Below are positions 8,038-17,347 of a stretch of DNA of 34,632 nucleotides, in pieces; within the stretch, counting starts at the first letter, position 1; each line of letters begins with the position of its first letter. Origin of the DNA: Rhodococcus sp. 1163 (lineage in GTDB: Bacteria > Actinomycetota > Actinomycetes > Mycobacteriales > Mycobacteriaceae); assembly GCF_002091985.1 (NCBI RefSeq), contig NZ_MKKX01000012.1, positions 1 to 34,632 of the forward strand. Reading direction: 5' to 3'. Both the position numbers and the translations under genes were made by a program. Under the pieces are notes generated by a model. The model ran no database searches, was not told where the DNA came from, and was given only the letters and a program-made list of their open reading frames with translations.

Positions 8038-8418
8038 ATGGATTCCGAAAAGAAACTCACCGCGGCCGAACTGACCGCGATGTATGACGAATACAACGCC
8101 GCCCTCGCAGCGGTCGAGCTCGCTGAAGGTGTGCGCGATCTAGGGCGTAAGGATGCTGGAAAGTGGATCACCGACGCCGAGCGGCGTCGCATCGATGCCG
8201 TCTCTGATTTCGATGCGCTCGAGATCAACGCGTTCCTGGCTTCGACGATGATCGCCGACCGCTACGCCATCATCGAGCGACTGCGCAGTGCAAGCCCGCC
8301 GGTGCCGTGGTCGAAGATCGGCGACGTTCTCGGCATGAGCAAGCAAGCAGTGCATCAGTGGTATGGCGGCTACAATCTGCGGCCCAGAGTGAAGAACCCG
8401 ACGGACCCCGTTCGATAG
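8038..8418 (+). CDS. Small helix-turn-helix protein, putative autoregulator
   Basis: A 126-aa soluble protein. The first 90 residues are helical and charged (AAELTAMYDEYNAALAAVEL, then DLGRKDAGKWITDAERRRID). The C-terminal part, PWSKIGDVLGMSKQAVHQWYGG (about 94-115, broken by a turn), is a clear helix-turn-helix with the AVHQWY recognition helix seen in small sigma-region-4-like or MerR/Xre-like DNA-binding proteins. There is no Shine-Dalgarno before the ATG; the -10-like TATGTT ends 6 bases upstream, so a leaderless mRNA is likely. The same 18-bp dyad lies immediately upstream and again 25 bp after the stop, suggesting it binds there. The gene stands alone in a gene-poor stretch. The target genes and any partner are unknown. 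Confidence 0.75.
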   Translation: MDSEKKLTAAELTAMYDEYNAALAAVELAEGVRDLGRKDAGKWITDAERRRIDAVSDFDALEINAFLASTMIADRYAIIERLRSASPPVPWSKIGDVLGMSKQAVHQWYGGYNLRPRVKNPTDPVR

Positions 8419-8442
8419 TTGAGGAGCAACTGCAACGGCCAG

Positions 8443-8460
8443 CGTCAAGATTTCTTGACG
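8443..8460. promoter_or_regulatory. Putative operator, dyad copy 3 (or small hairpin)
   Basis: CGTCAA-GATTTC-TTGACG, 25 bp downstream of the HTH gene. Here the pairing extends to CGTCAAG/CTTGACG around an ATTT loop, so it could also form a weak hairpin in RNA, but no T tract follows. Confidence 0.45.
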
Positions 8461-8814
8461 GTTGCCTGTCACCGAGTTTTGATGCCAACGAAAATGTAAT
8501 TCCAATGAGAGTCGTTTCAATCGCAGGCCTGGGGGATTGTGGCCGTTTGTACGTATGTCGGCAGTGAACAGACACAGCAACGCGATTGGTTGGGTTACCG
8601 ACCCGGCGCCTAGGTGCAGCCATCGCGCAGCGGTCACACACTGGTGATCCACCGACCGACCGTCGGCTGACGAGTCTGCATGCGTCGTGCACAGTTCGCG
8701 AGTGGTCGACTGGTACACGAAGCGGAAACATTCTCGACGGGGGACATCGCCCAACATATTACTTGACATAATGTTGATTATCGGCAAAATAGCTGAAAAT
8801 GAGGAAACCCCAGG
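8461..8814. other. Intergenic stretch without a recognisable gene
   Basis: No frame here has both a ribosome site and coding-like codon use. The right end (about 8750-8800) is AT-rich and contains CAACAT-N13-ATGTTG around a TTGACA (8764-8769), possibly a -35 element or another binding site. No convincing -10 sits at the right distance. Confidence 0.4.
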
Positions 8815-9027
8815 TCAGCCCACGGCGGCACGAAAAAACTGCTTCGAGCGGTGATCCACCTTCAGGCGGCATCGACCAGTTGCCCAATCATCGTATGTCG
8901 AGTCTCGCAAATACGATACGCGCACACAGGGATTCGCCGCCGTGCTCGATGCATTCCGTACGGCGTCGCCATTGTTGTCTATCGATATTGGTGCCTTACC
9001 GATGGCATGTTCCATGTGCAGTCTCAT
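8815..9027 (-). CDS. Doubtful small hypothetical protein
   Basis: A 70-aa minus-strand frame beginning MRLHMEHAIGKAPISIDNN. The only support is a GGGAG five bases before its ATG and an unremarkable amino-acid mix. Third positions are only about half G or C, well below the neighbouring genes, so it may be a chance frame or recently acquired DNA. No family is recognised, no membrane segment is seen, and there is no partner gene. Confidence 0.22.
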   Translation of the reverse strand: MRLHMEHAIGKAPISIDNNGDAVRNASSTAANPCVRVSYLRDSTYDDWATGRCRLKVDHRSKQFFRAAVG

Positions 9028-9076
9028 CGATACTCCCGGCCGCTACTTCGGAGTCCATCCCCTCTCAGTGGGTTTC

Positions 9077-9114
9077 CCAGCCTTCAAATCGTCACGTGAC
9101 GATTTGAAGGCTGG
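9077..9114. repeat. 38-bp perfect palindrome, possible bidirectional terminator
   Basis: CCAGCCTTCAAATCGTCAC is followed at once by its exact complement, giving a 38-bp palindrome with no spacer, centred on CACGTG at 9095/9096. As RNA it folds into a long hairpin with GGTTT downstream on the plus strand. It could stop transcription from either side, or be a protein-binding site. The 220 bp between it and the next gene hold no gene I can support. Confidence 0.75.
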
Positions 9115-9337
9115 TTTGTGGGTCCGACTCTTTGACGACAGCTCCGATGATTGGCGGGTCTCGCACGCGTCGGCAGCCGATGTGCTGATCTTCCTTTCCA
9201 GCACGTGGGTCCAGGCGCGATTTCGGCGCCACTGGCGACAGTACGGCGGGGATTCATCCGCAGTGGGTGAGCATTTTCGGCCCAGGACGGCTCACACTCG
9301 AATTTGACAACCGCTGCTGCGAGGATAGAGGAATGTG

Positions 9338-9739
9338 ATGACTACTGAATACGATCGCCATCCCGTAAAACAAGGATTTGCAGCCGGAACGACGTTTGCC
9401 GCCGCAATCCTGCTACTTACTGTGTCGATACTGACTGTGCTGCAGGGTATCTCGGCGATATCGAAAGACGAATTGTTTGTCGCCGGACCTGAGTACATTT
9501 ACAAATTCGATCTCACGACGTGGGGTTGGATCGTCACGATTGTAGGTGTGCTCGGTGCGCTCATTGCAATCGGCATGTTCAGCGGAGCAATCTGGGCCCG
9601 AGTTGGTGCCATCGTGATCGCGTCGCTCTCGATCATCGCTAATTTTCTGTGGCTCCCGTACTACCCGTGGTGGTCAGTCCTGGTGATCGCAATCGACGTC
9701 GTCGTCATCTGGGCGGTCGCTTCTTGGAGAACTGACTGA
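9338..9739 (+). CDS. Four-span membrane protein, DUF7144-like
   Basis: A 133-aa integral membrane protein with four predicted spans: about 20-40 (AAAILLLTVSILTVLQGIS), 62-84 (WIVTIVGVLGALIAIGMFSG), 88-108 (RVGAIVIASLSIIANFLWLP) and 112-130 (WWSVLVIAIDVVVIWAV). The layout, with EYIYKFDLTTWGW before span 2 and LWLPYYPWW between spans 3 and 4, is that of a small actinobacterial membrane family I know as DUF7144, whose function is not established. GTG 9335 and ATG 9338 are both possible; GAGGA ends five bases before the ATG. It lies 172 bp upstream of the sulfatase gene in the same direction, so it could be linked to that gene's membrane or export context, but this is inference. Confidence 0.8.
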   Translation: MTTEYDRHPVKQGFAAGTTFAAAILLLTVSILTVLQGISAISKDELFVAGPEYIYKFDLTTWGWIVTIVGVLGALIAIGMFSGAIWARVGAIVIASLSIIANFLWLPYYPWWSVLVIAIDVVVIWAVASWRTD

Positions 9740-9911
9740 CGCGCTTCGACGGCAAGGGAAGTCAGCCCGAGGCGGACATGTCCCTGTCTTCGGCTGCAGG
9801 TATGAGTCCCATTGGGGTCACCTGTCCCCCACTGGTGAATCTGTGTGCTGACTCAATCAATCGGATTCGACCATTCCCCAACCAATCACTATGCAGCACT
9901 AGGAGTCAGCT

Positions 9912-12278
9912 ATGACGGACGAAGCATTTGCACGTCGTGATTCGCTACCTATTCCCGATCGTCAACACCTGGGATTGATCACCTACGACGCCAAAGATCC
10001 GGAAACCAGCTTCCCACCGATCGAACCGTTATGACCTCCGGAGGGTGCACCGAATATTTTGGTGATCCTTCTCGACGATGTTGGTTACGGCGCGAGCAGT
10101 GCATTCGGTGGGCCGTCGAATACACCGATTGCAGAGCGTTTACAGGCCGGTGGCCTGACTTACAGCCGCTTTCATACCACTGCATTGTGCGCTCCGACTC
10201 GGGCAGCGTTGCTCAGCGGCCGTAATCACCATTCAGTGGGAATGGGAATGATCACGGAGACCGCTACCGCAGCACCCGGCTCGTCCGGCATGCGCCCCAA
10301 TACCAAGGCTTCGTTGCCGATGACGTTGAAGCTCAATGGGTACTCGACGGCGCAGTTCGGCAAATGTCACGAGGTGCCACCCTGGCAAACCTCGCCGGTC
10401 GGACCGTTCGACGCTTGGCCGACCGGTGGCGGTGGTTTCGAGCACTTCTATGGGTTCATCGGCGGTGAGAACAACCAGTACTACCCCGCGCTGTACGAGG
10501 GCATCAGCCCGGTCGAGGCCGAGAAGACGCCGGAGGACGGGTACCACCTCACCGAGGACCTCGCAGACCGAGCAATCGATTGGATTCGCACCCAGAAGGC
10601 GCTCGCACCTGACAAGCCATTTTTTGCGTACTTCGCTCCCGGAGCTACGCACGCACCCCATCATGTCCCGCCCGAGTGGGCAGACAAGTATGCGGGCAAG
10701 TTCGCAGACGGGTGGGATCGCCAGCGCGAGACAATCATCGCTCGGCAAAAAGAATTGGGTCTCGTGCCGGCGGATTCAGAATTGACCGCGCGTCCGGATG
10801 CAATTCCATCCTGGAACGATATGAGCGAGGACCTCAAGCCGGTACTCGAACGGCAGATGGAACTCTATGCTGGTTTCCTCGAGCACGCCGACTACCACGT
10901 CGGCCGGGTAGTCGATGCGGTGGAATCCATTGGTGCACTTGATAACACGCTGATCTACTACATCATCGGTGATAACGGTGCGTCGGCCGAGGGCACAGTC
11001 AACGGTGCGTTCAACGAGATGGCGAACTTCAATGGCTTGGCAGCGATCGAGACACCGGAATTCATGGCCGAAATGAAGGACAGGCTCGGTGGACCCGATT
11101 CCTACAACCATTACTCGGTCGGCTGGGCATGGGCAATGTGTACCCCGTTTCAGTGGACGAAACAAGTTGCCTCACATTGGGGCGGTACCCGCAATGGCAC
11201 TGTCGTGCACTGGCCTGCCGGATTCACCAGCAAAGGCGAGATACGTTCGCAGTTCACCCACGTCATCGATGTTGCGCCCACCATTCTCGAGGCTGCCGGC
11301 ATTCCGCAACCCACCTTTGTTCTGGGAGTTCAGCAATCGCCTATCGAGGGCACCAGCATGAACTACACGTTCGACGCGGTAGATGCGCCCGAACGTCACG
11401 ACCTGCAGTACTTCGAAATGGCCGGCAACCGCGGCGTCTATTTCAAAGGGTGGAGTGCAGTCACCCGCCACAGCACGCCATGGCTGGCGAACGAGCAACT
11501 GCCTGCGCTCGACGACGACGTTTGGGAACTCTACGACGGCAAGAACGATTGGACACAGGCCAAGGATTTGGCGGCAGAAGATCCCGATCGACTGGCGAAC
11601 TTGCAGAGGCTCTGGCTGATCGAAGCCGTCAAGTACAACGTCCTACCAATCGACGATCGACGCTTCGAGCGCTTGAATGCAACACTGGCTGGAAGGCCAC
11701 AGTTGATCAAGGGCACCAAGCAAGTCTTGTTTCCCGGAATGAAGCGCCTCAGCGAACACAGCGTCCTGGACATCAAGAACCGCTCGTTCAGTGTTACGGC
11801 CTCGATCGAAACGCCATCGGACGGACCCACCGAGGGCGTGATCATCGCTCAAGGTGGCCGGTTCGGTGGCTGGGCGCTCTACCTCAAGAACGGGCATGCA
11901 TCCTTCGTCTACAACTTGCTCGGAATGACCGAATTCACTGTCACTGCAACGGAAGCAGTTACCCAGGGCAAGCACCAGATACGCTCGGAGTTTGCTTACG
12001 ACGGAGGCGGCCTCGCCAAAGGTGGCACCGTCACCGTCTACTACGACGGCCGTGAAGTCGGCAAAGGTCGGGTAGATCAGACACAGCCGATGATTTTCTC
12101 CGCCGACGAGACGACCGATATCGGCGAGGACTACGGCATGCCGGTCAGCGTCGCGTACGCCGGCGCCAGTAAATTCAACGGGCACATCGACGTCGTACAA
12201 ATCGATGTCGGCGACGACGACCACTCGCACCTCATCGATCCCGCCGACGTCGCCAGAGTTGCAGTATCGCGCCAGTAG
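9912..12278 (+). pseudogene. Arylsulfatase interrupted by an in-frame TGA
   Basis: Type I sulfatase family, which hydrolyses sulfate esters using a formylglycine made from the Cys of C-x-P-x-R. The natural start is clear: ATG 9912 with AGGAG six bases upstream. Forty codons later, in frame, comes TGA (10032-10034). The sequence then continues in the same frame with PPEGAPNILVILLDDVGYG, exactly the family's N-terminal strand and metal-binding Asp pair. Relatives usually have Arg (PLRPPEGAPN), so CGA to TGA is the likely change. The rest is intact to 12278: CAPTRAALLSGR with the formylglycine Cys at 10188, GKCHEVPPW, GDNGAS, and a C-terminal beta domain. Re-initiation at TTG 10059 or GTG 10062 would give about 739 aa but loses APNI of the first strand; GGAGGG at 10040 is rather far upstream. 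Dead gene, read-through or sequencing error cannot be separated here. Confidence 0.8.
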
Positions 12279-12299
12279 CATCAGGGGTTGTTCGATACT

Positions 12300-12345
12300 C
12301 CGCACCTTGTCGGATCGTTTCGTTCATCGGTTCGACAAGGTGCGG
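12300..12345. terminator. Bidirectional hairpin between sulfatase and deacetylase
   Basis: CCGCACCTTGTCG (12300-12312) pairs perfectly with CGACAAGGTGCGG (12333-12345) across a 20-base loop. It lies between two convergent genes, 21 bp after one stop and 2 bp from the other, so it probably ends both transcripts. Confidence 0.75.
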
Positions 12346-12347
12346 TT

Positions 12348-13247
12348 CTACTTCGGAGGCATGACGCTTCGGAAGTGATCGGCGATGTCCCCTGCTGTCG
12401 TGAACCAGACGTCGTCGGCATTCGCCGTCATGTGTTCGAGGGCAGCGCGAAACCGCCGGAGTCGATACGGTTGGCCGGTCAGGAATGTGTGAATCGAGAT
12501 GGCCAGCACCACAGACTGATCGGCTGAATTGTCCTTGAGTTCTTCGAACGAGTCGATGATCGTGCGCTCGAACTCGTCCGCTGTGCCGTGATGGTGCACG
12601 AATGCCGGTAGGTCGTTGGCCTCGTGGGGATACGGAACGCTGAGCAGCGGTCCACCGCGGGTGGAAAGCCACACCGGTTGATCATCGATCGGCCAGTCGA
12701 GTGTGTAGTCGAATCCGCGCTCAGCCAGGAGGTCCTCGGTTACACGGCTCGGATTGGCGCCCGGACTCATCCACCCACGAGGCGGTATCCCCTCGAGGCG
12801 TTCGATCTTGCGATAGACCTCGTCGATGGTCCGGCGCTCATCGTCCTCGTCCTGTTGGTTCGGTTGGACCGCGTTGGTGCGGCCGTGGGCTACGAAGTCG
12901 GCGTCGAGTTCGCGAAATGCGTCGAGCAACTCCGGTGCATGGTCGTATGTTTCGGTGTTGAGTAACAGTGTGGGCCGTATTCCGCTCCGCTCCAAAGTTT
13001 CTGCGATTCGGAATCCGCCCACTCGGTTGCCGTACTCTCGCCATCCCCAGTTGTAGGTGTTCGGTTGATCCATGTCTGGTGTGTAACCGAGGCCGGGCTC
13101 GCCGTCGTCATAAGGGAAGTGTTCGCAGTTGACGGCGACATACACCGCCAGTCGAGCACCACCGGGCCACTCGAACTGTGGACGATCGGTGATTGCCGAG
13201 TAGTCGAAGCGTCCGTGTGAGGCAAGGGCCATCGGGTCATTATGCAC
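12348..13247 (-). CDS. Polysaccharide deacetylase-family protein (PuuE/allantoinase-like)
   Basis: A 299-aa carbohydrate esterase 4 (NodB-like) barrel protein of the PuuE-like branch. This branch includes allantoinases and cyclic-imide hydrolases as well as sugar deacetylases. Visible family signs: ARLAVYVAVNCEHFPYDDG near the N-terminus, NTYNWGWREYGNRVGGFRI, IRPTLLLNTETYDHAPELL, DFVAHGRTNAV, and PRGWMSPGANPSRVTEDLL. The C-terminal AISIHTFLTGQPYRLRRF carries the usual late His. The substrate may be a cyclic amide rather than a polysaccharide. GTG 13247 is chosen because GGAG lies five bases before it; ATG 13232 and TTG 13271 are alternatives. There is no signal peptide, so it is cytoplasmic. 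It is divergent from the DUF2252 gene across about 160 bp. Confidence 0.83.
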   Translation of the reverse strand: MHNDPMALASHGRFDYSAITDRPQFEWPGGARLAVYVAVNCEHFPYDDGEPGLGYTPDMDQPNTYNWGWREYGNRVGGFRIAETLERSGIRPTLLLNTETYDHAPELLDAFRELDADFVAHGRTNAVQPNQQDEDDERRTIDEVYRKIERLEGIPPRGWMSPGANPSRVTEDLLAERGFDYTLDWPIDDQPVWLSTRGGPLLSVPYPHEANDLPAFVHHHGTADEFERTIIDSFEELKDNSADQSVVLAISIHTFLTGQPYRLRRFRAALEHMTANADDVWFTTAGDIADHFRSVMPPK

Positions 13248-13406
13248 CGCCACTCCACGATGGGTAGTCAAGCAGAATCATCCTGGGCGGGTGATGCTCT
13301 CTGCACCGGAATGGACCATGCTCAAGTGCTGAGCAGCGAGTCGATCTCTGGCGAATACGACGAGACTGGCGATGCGTCGCACATGCACGATGACGAAGGA
13401 GTGCCC

Positions 13407-14816
13407 GTGAGTACTCGATCAAAGCCTAACCGGGCTCCCGCAGTAGTAGATGCACCGGCACCTGAGCATTCGGGTTCAGGGCGCGCTTCGCGTGCCTTGG
13501 TATCTCGCCGGGAGCTTGGAAACTGGGATTCGACTAGTCGCGGGCACGACCCGCTGCAGACGATTTTGGCGCAGAGCGAAATTCGTGCGCCGGACCTCCT
13601 CCCGATCCGACATGGGCGAATGAGCCATTCACCGTGGACGTACTACCGCGGTGCCGCGGCAGTGATGGCCGCCGACCTCGCGTCCACCGCCAATACCGGG
13701 ATCATGGTCCAGATGTGCGGGGATGCCCACATCCTCAACTACGGTCTGTGGACCTCCCCCGAGCGAAGTCTCATCTTCGATCTGCGTGACTTCGACGAGA
13801 CCCTGCCGGGGCCGTTCGAGTGGGACCTCAAACGCTTTCTCGCGAGCGTTGTTGTGCTGGCCCGAGATAACGGCGTGCCGGAAATGCTTGCACAAGACTC
13901 GGTCCGAGCGGGATACCGAAACTATCGCAAGCACATGAAGACTTACGCGAAGATGCCGCAGATCGATGTCTGGTACGACAAAGTCGGTGTCGAGCAGTTG
14001 GTCGAATATGCCACCACCGACGATGAGGGCGAAGTGGATGCACTCATCGAGAAGCGCGCCAAGAAGCGGACAGGCCGGGTGGCATCGAAGAAGCTCACCA
14101 CGTTGGTCGACGGCCACCGAGTGATAACCGAGGATCCTCCATATCGAGTACACCGGCTCGGCGACGCCGCGGCGCAGATCTTGCACGATGTGATGCGCAA
14201 GTATTACGACTCCCTTCCCGACCACCTCGACAACCTGCTTACCCGTTACGACGTGGTCGACGCAGTGCGTCAAGTCGTCGGTGTCGGAAGTGTCGGGATG
14301 CGGGTGTTCCTGACCTTGCTGGAGGAACGGCGCAGCGGTGACCCATTGCTGCTACAGATCAAACAAGCAGGCCCATCGGTGTACGAACAATTTCTGGGTA
14401 GGAGCAAGTACGAAAATCACGGATCACGGGTTGTGCACGGACAGCGCATGATCCAGAGTGCCACCGACATGTTCGTGGGATGGACATCGTTTCAGGACAA
14501 GAATTTGAACCTGGATTTGGACTTCTACGTCAGACAGTTTCGCGACGGCAAAGTAATCCCCAAAGGTGAGGTCGTCGCTCCGCGCCTGGCACAATTCGCC
14601 GCAGCCTGCGGCCACGTACTTGCGCGCGCCCACGCTCGCAGCGGCGACGCAGCTGCCATCACGGAGTATCTCGGCGGTCGCAGCAAGGTCGAGGAAGCGA
14701 TGGTTGCATTCGCTAGCGCCTACGCCGATCAAAACACCACCGACCACGCCCAACTGGCCAAAGCCGTCGAAGACGGCTCCATCCCGTCCGAGCGTGGTTG
14801 GCCTGATATCCCCTGA
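13407..14816 (+). CDS. DUF2252 family protein
   Basis: A 469-aa protein of the DUF2252 family, common in actinobacteria and without a proven reaction. The core MCGDAHILNYGLW, LIFDLRDFDETLPGP and FEWDLKRFLASVVVL (about residues 110-155) resembles the catalytic and metal-binding loops of kinase-like aminoglycoside phosphotransferase folds, so a phosphotransferase role is often suspected but unproven. RMSHSPWTYYRGAAAVMAADL and the C-terminal CGHVLARAHARSGDAAAI are also typical. The start is GTG 13407 with AAGGAG five bases upstream; the frame is open back to 13242, but the extra 55 residues are low-complexity and would overlap the divergent gene. It stands alone, convergent with the UvrA-like gene 25 bp away. 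Confidence 0.85.
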   Translation: MSTRSKPNRAPAVVDAPAPEHSGSGRASRALVSRRELGNWDSTSRGHDPLQTILAQSEIRAPDLLPIRHGRMSHSPWTYYRGAAAVMAADLASTANTGIMVQMCGDAHILNYGLWTSPERSLIFDLRDFDETLPGPFEWDLKRFLASVVVLARDNGVPEMLAQDSVRAGYRNYRKHMKTYAKMPQIDVWYDKVGVEQLVEYATTDDEGEVDALIEKRAKKRTGRVASKKLTTLVDGHRVITEDPPYRVHRLGDAAAQILHDVMRKYYDSLPDHLDNLLTRYDVVDAVRQVVGVGSVGMRVFLTLLEERRSGDPLLLQIKQAGPSVYEQFLGRSKYENHGSRVVHGQRMIQSATDMFVGWTSFQDKNLNLDLDFYVRQFRDGKVIPKGEVVAPRLAQFAAACGHVLARAHARSGDAAAITEYLGGRSKVEEAMVAFASAYADQNTTDHAQLAKAVEDGSIPSERGWPDIP

Positions 14817-14841
14817 AGGCGGACCCGCTTTCCGTTGTCGG

Positions 14842-17226
14842 TCAGTTGCCGACGTATCGCGCCAGGTAGTCGCCGGTGAGCGTGGTTCGGTCGGCGACGA
14901 GATCAGTGGGCGTTCCTTCGAAAACGATACGGCCGCCGTCGTGTCCGGCCCCGGGTCCGAGATCGATTATCCAGTCCGCATGCGCCATCACAGCTTGATG
15001 GTGTTCGATCACCACTACCGATTTGCCGGAGTCGACGAGGCGGTCGAGTAGGCCGAGAAATTGCTCGACGTCGGCGAGATGGAGCCCGGTGGTCGGTTCG
15101 TCGAGTACGTAAATTCGGCCTCTTTCGCTCAAGTGGGTCGCGAGCTTGAGGCGTTGCCGTTCACCACCGGACAGTGTGGTCAGAGGCTGACCCAGCTTGA
15201 CGTAACCGAGGCCGACATCGCAGAGTCTGGTCAGTATCTTGTGTGCGGGCAGAATCCTCGCATCGCCTTCGCCGAAGAAGTCCTCGGCTTCGGCCACGGG
15301 CATTTCGAGAACTTCGCTGATATTTCGTCCACCGAGGAAGTACTCCAGCACCGATGCCTGAAACCGCTTGCCCTCACACACTTCACAGATGGTGGCGACC
15401 CCGGCCATCATCGCGAGATCGCTGTAGATGACTCCTGCACCGTTACAGTTCGGGCATGCGCCTTCGGAGTTGGCGCTGAACAGAGCAGGCTTGACGCCGT
15501 TGGCTTTGGCGAACGCTTTTCGAATCGGATCGAGTAGCCCGGTGTACGTAGCTGGATTACTACGTCGGGATCCGCGGATCGCTCCCTGATCGACCGCGAT
15601 GACGTCGTCCAGCCCGGACAGTGATCCGTGAATCAGCGAGCTCTTGCCCGAACCGGCGACACCGGTGACTACAACAAGAACTCCGAGCGGCACGTCGACG
15701 TCGACGGATCGAAGGTTGTGGGACGTCGCACCGCGGATTTCCATGACCTCGGTGAAGGCACGTACGGAATCCTTCAGTGCTGCCCGGTCGTCGAAATGAC
15801 GGCCCGTGATGGTGTTACTCGCTCGCAGTCCTTCGACCGTCCCTTCGAAGCAGAGCTTTCCTCCCCCACGGCCGGCGCCGGGACCGAGGTCGACGATGTG
15901 GTCGCCGATCGCTATCGTTTCCGGCTTGTGCTCGACAACCAGCACCGTGTTGCCTTTGTCTCGAAGCCTCAGGAGGAGATCGTTCATCCGAGCGATGTCA
16001 TGTGGATGCAGGCCGATGGTGGGCTCGTCGAAGACGTAGGTGACATCGGTGAGTGAGGAACCGAGGTGGCGAATCATTTTGGTGCGCTGGGCTTCCCCAC
16101 CGGACAGGGTGCCGGACGGACGGTCCAGACTCAGGTATCCGAGCCCGATCTCGACGAACGAGTCGAAGATGCCGCTCAACGACGTCAGCAGAGGCGTCAT
16201 CGTCGGTTCCTTCACACTACCGACCCACTTGGCGAGATCGCTGATCTGCATAGCGCACACGTCGGCGATGTTCTTGCCCTTGATCTTCGACGATCGCGCA
16301 GCCTCGCTGAGCCTGGTGCCGTCGCAGTCTGGGCAGGTCGCGAAGGTGATTGCGCGATCCACGAAAGCACGAATGTGGGGTTGCATCGCTTCGACGTCCT
16401 TGGACAGAAACGACTTCTGAATCTGTGGAATCAATCCCGTGTAGGTCAGGTTGATGCCTTCGACCTTGATTTTGGTCGGCTCCTTGTAGAGCAGATCGTT
16501 CATTTCTTTCTTGGTGTATTTGCTGATCGGTTTGTCCGGATCGAAGAAGCCGCAGCCGCGGTAGATGCGGCCGTACCAACCGTCCATGCTGTAGCCGGGC
16601 ACGGTGATGGCGTTCTCGTTCAAGGACTTGGCTGCGTCGAACAGTGCGGACAGATCGAAATCCGATACCGAGCCTCGGCCCTCGCACCTGGGGCACATTC
16701 CGCCGGTGATACTGAAACTGCGCCGTTCTTTCGTCTGTCGGCCACCGCGCTCGATGGTGACGGCGCCAGCCCCGGAGATCGAGGCGACGTTGAAGGAGTA
16801 CGCCTGTGCCGAACCGATGTGTGGCTTGCCGAGTCTGCTGAAGAGGATACGAAGCATCGCGTTGGCGTCGGTGGCGGTACCGACCGTCGATCGCGGATCT
16901 ACGCCCATTCGCTGTTGATCGACGATGATCGCCGTCGTCAGCCCGTCGAGTACATCGACGTCGGGGCGAGCCTGCGTGGGCATGAAGCCTTGAACGAAAG
17001 CGCTGTAGGTTTCGTTGATCATCCGCTGTGACTCTGCGGCTATCGTGTTGAACACCAACGAGCTTTTGCCCGAGCCGGAAACACCGGTGAAGACGGTCAG
17101 CCTGCGCTTGGGTATATCGACGCTGATGTTCTTGAGATTGTTCACTCGGGCGCCTTGCACGCGGATCAGATCATGAGTGTCGGCAGCATGCAGCCCAGGC
17201 GACTTCGCATTTCTCTTCGTGGCCAT
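14842..17226 (-). CDS. UvrA-like tandem ABC ATPase, short paralog (DrrC/UvrA2 type)
   Basis: A 794-aa protein with the full duplicated UvrA layout. Walker [10 protein letters not shown] is at residues 48-56, zinc-module Cys pairs in CPRCEGRG and CPDCDGTRL, and the first signature is [15 protein letters not shown] with FDEPTIGLH. The second Walker [10 protein letters not shown] is near 525, then CPNCNGAG and CEVCEGKRF, and the second signature [15 protein letters not shown] with LDEPTTGLH. It is about 150 residues shorter than housekeeping UvrA, as are the paralogs such as DrrC linked to resistance against DNA-binding drugs. The normal repair gene is therefore probably elsewhere. ATG 17226 has GGAG ten bases upstream. 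It is divergent from the amidase gene. The resistance role is inference from the class; no drug gene lies beside it. Confidence 0.87.
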   Translation of the reverse strand: MATKRNAKSPGLHAADTHDLIRVQGARVNNLKNISVDIPKRRLTVFTGVSGSGKSSLVFNTIAAESQRMINETYSAFVQGFMPTQARPDVDVLDGLTTAIIVDQQRMGVDPRSTVGTATDANAMLRILFSRLGKPHIGSAQAYSFNVASISGAGAVTIERGGRQTKERRSFSITGGMCPRCEGRGSVSDFDLSALFDAAKSLNENAITVPGYSMDGWYGRIYRGCGFFDPDKPISKYTKKEMNDLLYKEPTKIKVEGINLTYTGLIPQIQKSFLSKDVEAMQPHIRAFVDRAITFATCPDCDGTRLSEAARSSKIKGKNIADVCAMQISDLAKWVGSVKEPTMTPLLTSLSGIFDSFVEIGLGYLSLDRPSGTLSGGEAQRTKMIRHLGSSLTDVTYVFDEPTIGLHPHDIARMNDLLLRLRDKGNTVLVVEHKPETIAIGDHIVDLGPGAGRGGGKLCFEGTVEGLRASNTITGRHFDDRAALKDSVRAFTEVMEIRGATSHNLRSVDVDVPLGVLVVVTGVAGSGKSSLIHGSLSGLDDVIAVDQGAIRGSRRSNPATYTGLLDPIRKAFAKANGVKPALFSANSEGACPNCNGAGVIYSDLAMMAGVATICEVCEGKRFQASVLEYFLGGRNISEVLEMPVAEAEDFFGEGDARILPAHKILTRLCDVGLGYVKLGQPLTTLSGGERQRLKLATHLSERGRIYVLDEPTTGLHLADVEQFLGLLDRLVDSGKSVVVIEHHQAVMAHADWIIDLGPGAGHDGGRIVFEGTPTDLVADRTTLTGDYLARYVGN

Positions 17227-17347
17227 GCGTTCGGTTCTCCATCTCTGGAACAGGTAGTTGTCGTCACAGTAGCTGCGGGTCGCGCCATCCCGCTTCTCGA
17301 TTCCTGATCCACATTCTCGACAGCTCCTCGCGGGTTAACATCTGCGG

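Noticed and set aside
8942..9307. 121-aa plus-strand frame between the HTH gene and the DUF7144 gene
   Set aside because: It runs through the 38-bp perfect palindrome, lacks a ribosome site and resembles no family.
10032..10034. Selenocysteine read-through of the sulfatase TGA
   Set aside because: The expected residue is Arg, not Cys, the position is outside the active site, and I see no selenocysteine insertion hairpin directly after the codon.
14842..17226. Housekeeping uvrA
   Set aside because: At 794 residues it is about 150 short of repair UvrA and follows the DrrC-like pattern.
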